Shown here: in pieces, positions 23,570 to 30,395 of the stretch
How positions within the stretch are numbered: the first letter of the stretch is position 1
Layout: each line of letters opens with the position of its first letter
Source of the DNA: Planctomycetaceae bacterium
GTDB lineage: Bacteria > Planctomycetota > Planctomycetia > Pirellulales > Thermoguttaceae
DNA: 34,707 nucleotides
Direction: 5' to 3'
NCBI GenBank assembly: GCA_009778035.1
Contig: WRKP01000027.1
Location: 1-34,707, forward strand
Position numbers and translations under genes: made by a program
Notes under the pieces: model-generated
Databases searched by the model: none
The model's input: the letters and a program-made list of their open reading frames with translations, nothing else
What the model was told of the DNA's origin: nothing

Positions 23570-24802
23570 ATGACGACAGCCGAATATACACAACAGGATT
23601 GCGAAACGTCCTCCCACACGACACATCGTACCGGGCTGACTCCCCTCGCAAGCGTACATCTTGCCGCCTATCCCAAGGCAAATGAAGCATTGATAAACCA
23701 TAAGATGTTGAGCGAAATTCAGTTGATGCGGGAACTCGTTTCGCTCGGCCGGGCCGCCCGGTCAACCGGCCAACTTAAAGTCCGCCAACCGCTCGCCGGA
23801 ATGAAAGTGATGTTCTCCAATCCCGAAGTTGCCGGTATTTTTTGGGGCTCCGACGTGATTGACAATGTCCGCGTCATCCAAGACGAGTTAAATATCAAGG
23901 AAATGAAGGTTTTGGAGGACAAAGCCGAATTCGAGGAGTACGTCTCGTTCACGCTGTTGCCGGATTTCAAGAAATTGGGCCCGAAGTTGGGCAAGCAGTT
24001 GCCCAAAGTCAAGGAATACCTTGCCCAGGCCGATGGGGCCGCAATGCTTACGGAATTGGATAAAAACCAAAAAGTGGTGCTCAAATTGTCGGACGGCGAA
24101 GTCGAATTGACGAACGAGGAAATTCAAATCCGACTGACGGCCAAAGAAGGCTGGAAAGCCGCACAGGGGCCGAGTTGCGTGGTCGTGCTGTCGACGGAAC
24201 TTACGGAAGAACTTTTAGCGGAAGGCCGGGCCCGGGAAGTTGTCCGGCTCATACAGGATCGCCGCAAGGAGTTGAATCTCAATTATACCGACCGCATTTT
24301 GGTCGGCATTCAAACACCGTCGCAGTTGATCGGGCAGGCATTGCATAAGCACATTGAGTACATCAAGGGGGAGACGTTGGCCTTGGATTTGAAAAAGGGC
24401 CGAGTGGCCAATTCGGAGCCTTTTGAACACACGGTCGACGGCGAGGAATTGACCCTGTACGTCGCGTCTGCGGAGACTGCCGCAAAAGCAGCGACGGAAA
24501 CAGAAATAGCGACAGAACCGGAACCTGCGGAGGAACTCCCATCGGAAAGCCGGGCGCGGGAAATTATCCGCCTCATACAGAATCGCCGCAAGGAGTTGGC
24601 TTTGAACGCGACGGATCGTATTTTGGTCGGCATTCAGACGCCGTCGCGGATTATTGGCCAAACCTTGTACGAACATATAGAATACATCAAGAAAGAGACG
24701 TTGGCTTTGGATTTGAAGAAGGGCCGAACGGCAAATTCGGAGCCGTTCGAGCACACGGTGGACGGCGAAGAGTTGACGTTGTCCATCGCGGCTGCGGAAT
24801 AG
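23570..24802 (+). CDS. Stand-alone C-terminal region of isoleucyl-tRNA synthetase with duplicated end domain
   Basis: 410 aa from the ATG at 23570. The catalytic domain, HIGH, KMSKS and editing domain of IleRS are all absent. The similarity begins in the anticodon-binding domain (SVHLAAYP, LVSLGRAARSTGQLKVRQPL, VIQDELNIKEMKVLED). It continues into the end domain (DUF5915-type): LAEGRAREVVRLIQDRRKEL, then TDRILVGIQTPS and HIEYIKGETLALDLKKGR. This end domain is repeated a second time (about 24541-24795) after an acidic linker ETEIATEPEPAEE; the copies are very similar in DNA as well as protein. The upstream DNA is the divergent pseudopilin start, so the synthetase body is not merely frameshifted nearby. 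An open frame of 410 codons and a promoter argue for a working gene. It may bind tRNA or assist IleRS, or be a recent fragment. Confidence 0.8.
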   Translation: MTTAEYTQQDCETSSHTTHRTGLTPLASVHLAAYPKANEALINHKMLSEIQLMRELVSLGRAARSTGQLKVRQPLAGMKVMFSNPEVAGIFWGSDVIDNVRVIQDELNIKEMKVLEDKAEFEEYVSFTLLPDFKKLGPKLGKQLPKVKEYLAQADGAAMLTELDKNQKVVLKLSDGEVELTNEEIQIRLTAKEGWKAAQGPSCVVVLSTELTEELLAEGRAREVVRLIQDRRKELNLNYTDRILVGIQTPSQLIGQALHKHIEYIKGETLALDLKKGRVANSEPFEHTVDGEELTLYVASAETAAKAATETEIATEPEPAEELPSESRAREIIRLIQNRRKELALNATDRILVGIQTPSRIIGQTLYEHIEYIKKETLALDLKKGRTANSEPFEHTVDGEELTLSIAAAE

Positions 24803-24825
24803 ACATCGGAGCCGCAAGTTTTCGA

Positions 24826-24854
24826 TTGCGGAAATATCCAGATTCGTGTAGAAT
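24826..24854 (+). promoter_or_regulatory. Promoter of the kinase gene
   Basis: TTGCGG (24826-24831), a 17-bp spacer and TAGAAT (24849-24854). Transcription should start at about 24861, exactly where a stem TCCGGGG/CCCCGGA (24861-24881) begins, so the mRNA would carry a hairpin at its very 5' end. Confidence 0.6.
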
Positions 24855-24902
24855 GGCAAATCCGGGGTGTTCATCCCCGGAAATTCATTCAGATTACACA
24901 CC

Positions 24903-25766
24903 ATGAGTTTAGGATTAGGATACATTGGCCCGTTTCGCTTGCTGGAAGTGGTCAACCGCGGGCAGTCTTGCTGTCTTTGGAAGGCCTACGATGATGACAA
25001 ACGGGAATACGTTGGGATAAAAACACTGCTTGAATCGACCGCGAAACAACGTAGCCAACGAAAACTGCTTGAACACGAATACAAGGTTGCATCCAAATTT
25101 TCCCATCCGAATTTGATTACAATTTTCCTCTATGATTGGTATAATCGCGTGCCCTATATCGCGATGGAATGGTTTTCGACCGCGAATTTGAAAATGTGGG
25201 TCAATCGCGGATATGAGACCTACTGTGAACATCTTCCGCAGATATTTCTGCAATCTGCAAAAGCACTTGCCTATCAACATGGGTTGGGTTGGACACATCG
25301 CGACGTCAAGCCGGATAACTTTCTTTTCGCTCCCGATGTCGTTACGGTCAAAATGATTGACTTTGCTCTTGCCAGAAGGAAATCGGCCGACTTTATGAAA
25401 TGGTTCACGCTTAAGGGAAAAATCCAAGGGACGGCAAGTTATATGTCGCCGGAGCAAATTCGCGGATTGCCGGCCGCGCCCAGTTCGGATATTTACGGGC
25501 TCGGCTGCACGTTTTATGAATTGCTGACCAACCGGCTCGTTTTTACGGGCGATTCGCTCAACGATTTGCTCACCAAACATTTGTCCGCCACACCGCCGCC
25601 AGTCATCCAAAAAAACAAAAATGTTACACCGGAATTTGCGGAAGTGTTGAGAATGATGCTGGCGAAAAGGCCAAAAGATAGGCCAAAAGATACGCCGGAA
25701 CTGATTCGGCTATTGCAAACGACGCGTCCCTTTCGCCGTCCGCCCTCCAAGGCCGATCTGCAGTAA
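24903..25766 (+). CDS. Cytoplasmic Ser/Thr protein kinase
   Basis: 287 aa from the ATG at 24903, little more than one Hanks-type kinase domain and without membrane helix or sensor domain. The ATP lysine is Lys40 (VGIKTLL). The catalytic loop is HRDVKPDN (Asp134), and GTASYMSPEQIRG follows at the activation segment's end, then SSDIYGLGCTFYELL. Two departures from the norm: the glycine loop reads VVNRGQSCCLW rather than GxGxxG, and the magnesium loop is DFA (153-155) instead of DFG. The essential Lys, Asp and Asp remain, so activity is plausible but altered. Its target is unknown; no phosphatase is adjacent. Confidence 0.92.
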   Translation: MSLGLGYIGPFRLLEVVNRGQSCCLWKAYDDDKREYVGIKTLLESTAKQRSQRKLLEHEYKVASKFSHPNLITIFLYDWYNRVPYIAMEWFSTANLKMWVNRGYETYCEHLPQIFLQSAKALAYQHGLGWTHRDVKPDNFLFAPDVVTVKMIDFALARRKSADFMKWFTLKGKIQGTASYMSPEQIRGLPAAPSSDIYGLGCTFYELLTNRLVFTGDSLNDLLTKHLSATPPPVIQKNKNVTPEFAEVLRMMLAKRPKDRPKDTPELIRLLQTTRPFRRPPSKADLQ

Positions 25767-25941
25767 GGTTCCCCTTGCCGGTCGCTGCCTCCAAATGTCA
25801 AAATAGGCAAATTAACAAATCCGTTCTGATAGAATGAGTAAATGGGATTAAAAGAGTAAATCGGGGAGTGCGGTCGACTCTTATCTTACAGAACCGCTAT
25901 GGCCGATACATTCAGCAGACCTTGATAAAAGCAATACTGCG

Positions 25942-26097
25942 ATGAACAACATAGCGGAACGACTATTGGAATTGGATGCTCGGCATTGTGAACTGTTGGA
26001 TAAATTGACATTGCTCGATCAGCAGATCGACGATGTTCTCAAAGAATGGACGGCTCCGAGAGAAGTCCAGCCCGAAAATACGGCATCTTTACCGTAG
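25942..26097 (+). CDS. Small coiled-coil protein (51 aa)
   Basis: Begins MNNIAERLLELDARHCELLD and continues with regularly spaced leucines (KLTLLDQQIDDVLKEW), predicting one amphipathic helix or coiled coil. The end, APREVQPENTASLP, is flexible. Codon use and heptad pattern suggest a real gene, but no strong ribosome binding site is seen before the ATG. It lies between the kinase gene and tRNA-Ser; partner unknown. Confidence 0.5.
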   Translation: MNNIAERLLELDARHCELLDKLTLLDQQIDDVLKEWTAPREVQPENTASLP

Positions 26098-26120
26098 GAT
26101 TCCCGGCGCGATGAAGAAAA

Positions 26121-26207
26121 CGGAGAGGACAGGATTCGAACCTGCGGAACTCATACAAGTTCACGGATTTAGCAAACCCGCGCAATAGACCACTCTGCCA
26201 CCTCTCC
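26121..26207 (-). tRNA. tRNA-Ser (GCT)
   Basis: 87-nt type II tRNA on the minus strand. The acceptor stem is GGAGAGG/CCTCTCC, the D arm contains GGCAGAGTGGTCTATTGC, and the anticodon stem CGGGT/ATCCG holds loop TTGCTAA with anticodon GCT. A long variable arm (GAACTTGTATGAGTTC) follows, then the T arm CAGGTTCGAATCCTG. CCA is not encoded. Confidence 0.96.
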
Positions 26208-26272
26208 GGTCGGCGTCCATTGTACACAATTCGCAGCGTGTGTCAATTACCGTCTGCATTTGAGCGCAGGAG

Positions 26273-26316
26273 CGGGGGGCGTGAGCCCCCCGGTGAGCCC
26301 CCCGGTGAGCCCCCCG
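26273..26316. repeat. GC-rich hairpin with three tandem 12-bp 3' arms
   Basis: CGGGGGGC (26273-26280) can pair with GCCCCCCG through a GTGA loop. The unit GTGAGCCCCCCG is present three times in a row (26281, 26293, 26305), so one 5' arm has three possible partners. Same hairpin type as 17805 and 28805. Confidence 0.85.
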
Positions 26317-26355
26317 GCGGTCGGCAACCTACCTATTTGAGGGGCCGCCTCACCG

Positions 26356-26383
26356 TTGTCCGGCACAAAATCTTTGCTATAAT
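26356..26383 (+). promoter_or_regulatory. Promoter of the FAD oxidoreductase gene
   Basis: TTGTCC (26356-26361), a 16-bp spacer and a perfect TATAAT (26378-26383), giving a ~15-base leader. Confidence 0.6.
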
Positions 26384-26404
26384 GGACGCGAAGGTCACAT
26401 CGCC

Positions 26405-27790
26405 ATGGCATACGACACCGTCATCATCGGAGCAGGCATGTCAGGATTGGCAGCCGGAATTCGGCTCGCACACTACAACCAACGCGTCTGCATCCTCGAA
26501 CAACATCACGCCATCGGAGGACTCAACTCCTTCTATCGCCAACGTGGAAGAACCCTTGACGTCGGACTGCACGCCATGACCAATTATGTCCCAAAAGGCA
26601 CCAAATCCGGCCCGCTTTCCCGACTTCTCCGACACCTCCGGCTGACCTGGGATGAACTCGCACTCGTCCCCCAAATCGGCTCGACCATCGCCTTTCCCGA
26701 CGTTCGGCTCAATTTCAATAACCATTTCGAACTTTTCGTCTCCGAAGTCCGAAAACACTTTCCCAAACAAGTCGATGGACTGATGCGGCTCGCCAACGAG
26801 TTGCTCGGGTACGACCAACTCGGGCTCGGTGTCTCCGGCGGGTCCGCCCGGGAATTCGTGAATCGACATATTACCGATCCGGTGCTGACCGAAATGATTT
26901 TTTGCCCCCTGCTCTATTACGGCGGAGCCAAAGAACGCGATATGGAATTCGGGCAGTTCAGCATTATGTTCCGCTCCATTTTTTTGGAAGGCTTTGCCAG
27001 ACCCTTCGACGGCGTGCGGCTGATATTGAAGAAAATGCTCAACAAGTTCAAAACGTTGGGCGGCGAATTGCGGCTGCGGACGGGCGTGCAGCGGATTTGC
27101 TCCAAAGATCAGCGTGTCGATAAAATCGCCCTGAGTGATGGTTCCGAAATCGAAGCCAAAAACGTCCTTTCCTCCGCAGGCTGGCAGGAAACGATGCAAC
27201 TGTGCGATGTGCTCGAAACGAAAGACCAGCATTTGCTCGGGACGGGCCAACTCGGTTTCATCGAAACGATTTCGGTTTTGGATCGCGAGCCCAAACAGTT
27301 CGGACATGACCGGACGATTATCTTTTTCAATGATTCGGAGCGTTTTTGTTACGAAAAACCGGAATGTTTGGTGGATTTGCGGAGCGGCGTGATTTGTTCG
27401 CCGAACAATTTTGATTACGCGGAGGCGATGAGTGAGGGCATGATTCGCATCACGGCTTTGGCGAATTTTGACCGATGGAAGGGGCTTTCGCCGGAAGAGT
27501 ATCAGGAGCAAAAGCGTCTTTGGTACGAAAAAATCCAAGAATCGGCAATCCGTTTCATGCCGGATTTCCGCCGGCATGTGATAGATACGGATATGTTTAC
27601 GCCGACGACGGTGCAGCGTTTTACGGGCAAGGAAAACGGGGCGATTTATGGTGCACCGGACAAAAAATACGATGGCCGAACGCATTTGGATAATTTGTAT
27701 GTTTGCGGAACGGACCAGGGGATGGTCGGCATCGTTGGAGCGATCGTCAGCGGCATTACGATTGCCAATCGGTATCTTTTGTCGGAGTGA
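26405..27790 (+). CDS. FAD-dependent oxidoreductase, phytoene desaturase/carotenoid isomerase-like
   Basis: 461 aa. The N-terminal Rossmann motif VIIGAGMSGLAAGIRLA (GxGxxG) binds the ADP part of FAD, followed by VCILEQHHAIGGLNSF, the second FAD motif of this superfamily. The C-terminus has the matching FAD segment LYVCGTDQGMVGIVGAIVSG. Between them YGGAKERDMEFGQFSIMF and VLSSAGWQ are in the places seen in CrtI/CrtISO/amine-oxidase-like proteins. These enzymes desaturate or isomerise carotenoids and related lipids; the substrate here is not known, and no phytoene/squalene synthase gene is adjacent. It is convergent with the anti-sigma-like gene, 8 bases apart. Confidence 0.85.
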   Translation: MAYDTVIIGAGMSGLAAGIRLAHYNQRVCILEQHHAIGGLNSFYRQRGRTLDVGLHAMTNYVPKGTKSGPLSRLLRHLRLTWDELALVPQIGSTIAFPDVRLNFNNHFELFVSEVRKHFPKQVDGLMRLANELLGYDQLGLGVSGGSAREFVNRHITDPVLTEMIFCPLLYYGGAKERDMEFGQFSIMFRSIFLEGFARPFDGVRLILKKMLNKFKTLGGELRLRTGVQRICSKDQRVDKIALSDGSEIEAKNVLSSAGWQETMQLCDVLETKDQHLLGTGQLGFIETISVLDREPKQFGHDRTIIFFNDSERFCYEKPECLVDLRSGVICSPNNFDYAEAMSEGMIRITALANFDRWKGLSPEEYQEQKRLWYEKIQESAIRFMPDFRRHVIDTDMFTPTTVQRFTGKENGAIYGAPDKKYDGRTHLDNLYVCGTDQGMVGIVGAIVSGITIANRYLLSE

Positions 27791-27798
27791 TTGCGGCC

Positions 27799-28782
27799 TC
27801 ATTGCAGCCGTCTGAGTTCATCAATCATCAAAATAGGTCCTTCGTTCAGGAGTCGCTCCTGATGTTCCAAGGGGAGTTCGGCAAGGATTGCGGCAAGCCG
27901 TCGGCTTTCTTCGATGCCGACGACTTCGGAAGGCAGCCAAATGCCCGTTTCCGGCGACAAACCATCAAGACGAGTCTTCAATTCGACAATATCCGATACC
28001 CTTTCCGATAACGGCTTCGGTTGACGGAGTGCGATTTTCTCGTATGATTGCAAGGATTGACGCCAATGATAATAGTTTTGCAATGTTAAGAGCAATTCGG
28101 CCTGCCGCGGGGAGGCTTCGATATTGCGGTGCAGCGTTCGGATTTGCGACCTCTTTTCCCGCGATAATAATCGGTACGGCTGGAGGTTTCTGTAAAAAAG
28201 TTGATTCAATTCCGTATCCGCACCATTCCAAAAACTTCCCGTCGACCGGTTCCAGGCATTGGACATTCTGATACGGAAACTGGGTTTGAATTCGCTGGCA
28301 TCCGGCAATTCCGCATCGGGCAGTGCGGGCAAAAACACGCGTTTTGCCGTTAATTTCTGCAAAAGTTCAAGCCCATCGTCATCGTTGGTGATTGCAAGAT
28401 ACATATCGAGCCGTTCTAGTTTGCGGCGAAAAGAAGGATCGTCAAAAGAAGTCCGCAGGCCGACTTGCAGGAATATAAAAAAAATTGCCAGGCCGACGAT
28501 CGCAAAAACGGCCCATTGCTTCGCCGGTTTTTTTTGCAATGCAGGAACATGTGCAATCGACAGGGAAAGAGCGACGGTTTTCAGCGTTGTTTCAATTTGA
28601 ACGGCATCGGCATCTTCCTTTTCGAGCAGTTCGAGGTAGTTCCAGGTTTCTCCCAGGAGTGTTAATTTTTCCTGCAATTCCGGCTCCTCTGCAAGCCGCT
28701 GTTCGAGGGCTTCCCTATCCTGCGGCGTGATTTCTCCGTCTAAATAGGCAATCAGCAGGGCTTCATCCGGGGTCGGCTCCAT
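27799..28782 (-). CDS. Anti-sigma-factor-like membrane protein
   Basis: 327 aa from the ATG at 28782; the 15 codons upstream run into a repeat hairpin. Residues 1-50 (DEALLIAYLDGEITPQDREA, then LEQRLAEEPELQEKLTLL) resemble the helical N-terminal domain of planctomycete anti-sigma proteins, but without the zinc-binding His-Cys-Cys set. A single membrane helix follows at about 90-108 (WAVFAIVGLAIFFIFLQVGL). The outer ~215 residues are mostly helical and unrecognised. No ECF sigma gene is adjacent, so the partner is unknown and the role is inferred. Confidence 0.6.
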   Translation of the reverse strand: MEPTPDEALLIAYLDGEITPQDREALEQRLAEEPELQEKLTLLGETWNYLELLEKEDADAVQIETTLKTVALSLSIAHVPALQKKPAKQWAVFAIVGLAIFFIFLQVGLRTSFDDPSFRRKLERLDMYLAITNDDDGLELLQKLTAKRVFLPALPDAELPDASEFKPSFRIRMSNAWNRSTGSFWNGADTELNQLFYRNLQPYRLLSREKRSQIRTLHRNIEASPRQAELLLTLQNYYHWRQSLQSYEKIALRQPKPLSERVSDIVELKTRLDGLSPETGIWLPSEVVGIEESRRLAAILAELPLEHQERLLNEGPILMIDELRRLQ

Positions 28783-28804
28783 ACCGGTATTATACCGTGC
28801 AAGC

Positions 28805-28827
28805 GTGCGGGGCGTTAGCCCCCGCAC
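28805..28827. repeat. GC-rich hairpin with GTTA loop
   Basis: GTGCGGGGC and GCCCCCGCAC form a 9-bp stem with one bulged C, closed by GTTA. It lies between the divergent anti-sigma-like and hisN genes. Third member of the GGGGC-GTNA-GCCCC hairpin set in the window. Confidence 0.75.
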
Positions 28828-28833
28828 TTGCGA

Positions 28834-28862
28834 TTGCGAAAAACGCGGCTAAACGCTAGAAT
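28834..28862 (+). promoter_or_regulatory. Promoter of the hisN-like gene
   Basis: TTGCGA (28834-28839), a 17-bp spacer and TAGAAT (28857-28862), giving a ~30-base leader. Confidence 0.6.
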
Positions 28863-28898
28863 ACCAACTGCTTAAACGATTCCACACTTCCTTCCGCG

Positions 28899-29753
28899 AT
28901 GCAGCAACGGCTTGAGTTTGCACGAAAAATCGCCTACCAGGCGGGAGAACTGACGCTCCGGTATTTCTACGCAAATTGCGATGGAACGCAAAAACTGTCC
29001 GTCGAAAACAAAAACGATGAGTCGCCCGTTACGGCAGCCGACCGCGAAACCGAACAATTCCTGCGTCGGCAAATTGCCGAATCCTTCCCCGACGATGCCG
29101 TCTTCGGCGAAGAATTCCCCTGTACCGAAGGAACCAACGGCTATCGCTGGTTAATCGACCCGATTGACGGCACGAAATCCTTCATCCACGGCGTGCCGCT
29201 TTACAGCACGCTTATCGGCCTGGAAAAAGACGGCCGTTGCATCGGCGGAGTGATTGCCTTGCCGGCATTGGGTGAACTCGTTTGGGCCGGCGTCGGGCTC
29301 GGGACCTGGCACGAAACGCAACGGGGCGGGGCAAAGCAGAGCGAGCCGAAACGGTGCAGGGTTTCGGACTGTGCCGATTTAGCCGATGCGACGTTCGTCG
29401 TCAGCGAAGTATTGACATTTGACAAGGTCAATCGGCAGGATGCCTATAAAAATTTGGAAAAGAGAGTGCGGTTGACGCGGACTTGGGGCGACGGTTTTGG
29501 ATATGTTTTGGTCGCGACGGGCCGGGCTGAAATTATGCTTGACCCTTTGATGTCCGATTGGGATGCCGCACCGCTTTTGGTCATTCTCGAGGAGGCTGGC
29601 GGACGTTTTACCGACTGGCGGGGAAATGCAACGATTTTCGGCAAGGAAGGCGTCGGAACCAACGGAATTCTGCACGAGAAAGTGCTGGCGGCCCTTTCAG
29701 AAACGGAAGTAGGAACGTGCAAGAGCCTTGCATGCCCTGCCAATTCAATGTAA
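28899..29753 (+). CDS. hisN: Inositol monophosphatase-family phosphatase, HisN-like histidinol-phosphatase
   Basis: 284 aa. The metal-dependent phosphatase motifs are present: SPVTAADRETE, FGEEFP (catalytic Glu), WLIDPIDGTKSFIHGVP (the family signature) and DPLMSDWDAAPLLVILEEAGG at the C-terminus. The spacing and the SFIHGVPLYSTLIGL segment match the HisN branch, which removes phosphate from histidinol phosphate in histidine synthesis. Inositol-1-phosphatase or a nucleotide (CysQ-like) role cannot be excluded. No other his genes are nearby. The flavoprotein gene follows after 32 bases on the same strand and may share its mRNA. Confidence 0.85.
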   Translation: MQQRLEFARKIAYQAGELTLRYFYANCDGTQKLSVENKNDESPVTAADRETEQFLRRQIAESFPDDAVFGEEFPCTEGTNGYRWLIDPIDGTKSFIHGVPLYSTLIGLEKDGRCIGGVIALPALGELVWAGVGLGTWHETQRGGAKQSEPKRCRVSDCADLADATFVVSEVLTFDKVNRQDAYKNLEKRVRLTRTWGDGFGYVLVATGRAEIMLDPLMSDWDAAPLLVILEEAGGRFTDWRGNATIFGKEGVGTNGILHEKVLAALSETEVGTCKSLACPANSM

Positions 29754-29785
29754 ATTCATTTCCATCTTGCCATCCGATATTCACT

Positions 29786-30361
29786 ATGAAAATCTTAATC
29801 ATTCTGGGCCATCCGAAGCCAAACAGCCTCAATCATGCAATCGCCGAAGCCTGCGTTTCGGCCTTGAAAAAACAGGGACATGACATCATATTTCACGATC
29901 TCTACCAGGAAGCGTTCGATCCGGTATTGCCCGTCGGCGAAGAACTCTTGCCCGAAGGCGAACTGCCCGACGTGATACAAAATCATCTTCGCAATTTCAA
30001 GGAAGCCGAGGGCGTGATCTTCATTCACCCGAATTGGTGGGGCGGGCCGCCGGCCATCCTGCGGGGTTGGATTGACCGCGTCCTCCGCACCGATTCGTGC
30101 TATAATTTTACGAAAGACGGCGTCGTTTCCCATGTCGGCGGGAAAATTGTACAGGTCTTTTCGACGTCTAATACGCCGCGAGACGTCGAAATCAAGGTTT
30201 TCAGCGATCCGATTGAAAACTTTTGGAAGGTCATCGTATTTGGTCTGCTCGGCTCGAAATCCTTTGAACGCCGTAATTTTGAGTCCGTCGTGTTGAGCAC
30301 GCCCGAAGACCGGCAAGGTTGGCTCGCCGAAGTTGAATCCATTATCGCACGCCGGTTTTAA
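29786..30361 (+). CDS. NAD(P)H oxidoreductase of the flavodoxin-2 (NQO1/KefF-like) family
   Basis: 191 aa from the ATG at 29786; the frame is open further up but only inside hisN. The start MKILIILGHPKPNSLNHAI is the FMN/FAD phosphate-binding loop. HPNWWGGPPAILRGWIDRVL is the conserved flavin-binding segment of NQO1-type quinone reductases, and GGKIVQVFSTSNTPRD follows. Such proteins reduce quinones or electrophiles with two electrons, or serve as ancillary subunits of Kef potassium channels; no kef gene is present. Probably co-transcribed with hisN. Confidence 0.88.
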   Translation: MKILIILGHPKPNSLNHAIAEACVSALKKQGHDIIFHDLYQEAFDPVLPVGEELLPEGELPDVIQNHLRNFKEAEGVIFIHPNWWGGPPAILRGWIDRVLRTDSCYNFTKDGVVSHVGGKIVQVFSTSNTPRDVEIKVFSDPIENFWKVIVFGLLGSKSFERRNFESVVLSTPEDRQGWLAEVESIIARRF

Positions 30362-30395
30362 CCCCCTCACCCCCACCACATTCCCCCATCCAGCC

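Noticed and set aside
26441-27802. 453-aa open frame antisense to the FAD oxidoreductase
   Set aside because: It is the mirror of a clear gene; it is rich in His, Arg and Gln with no domain, and the sense strand has FAD motifs at both ends.
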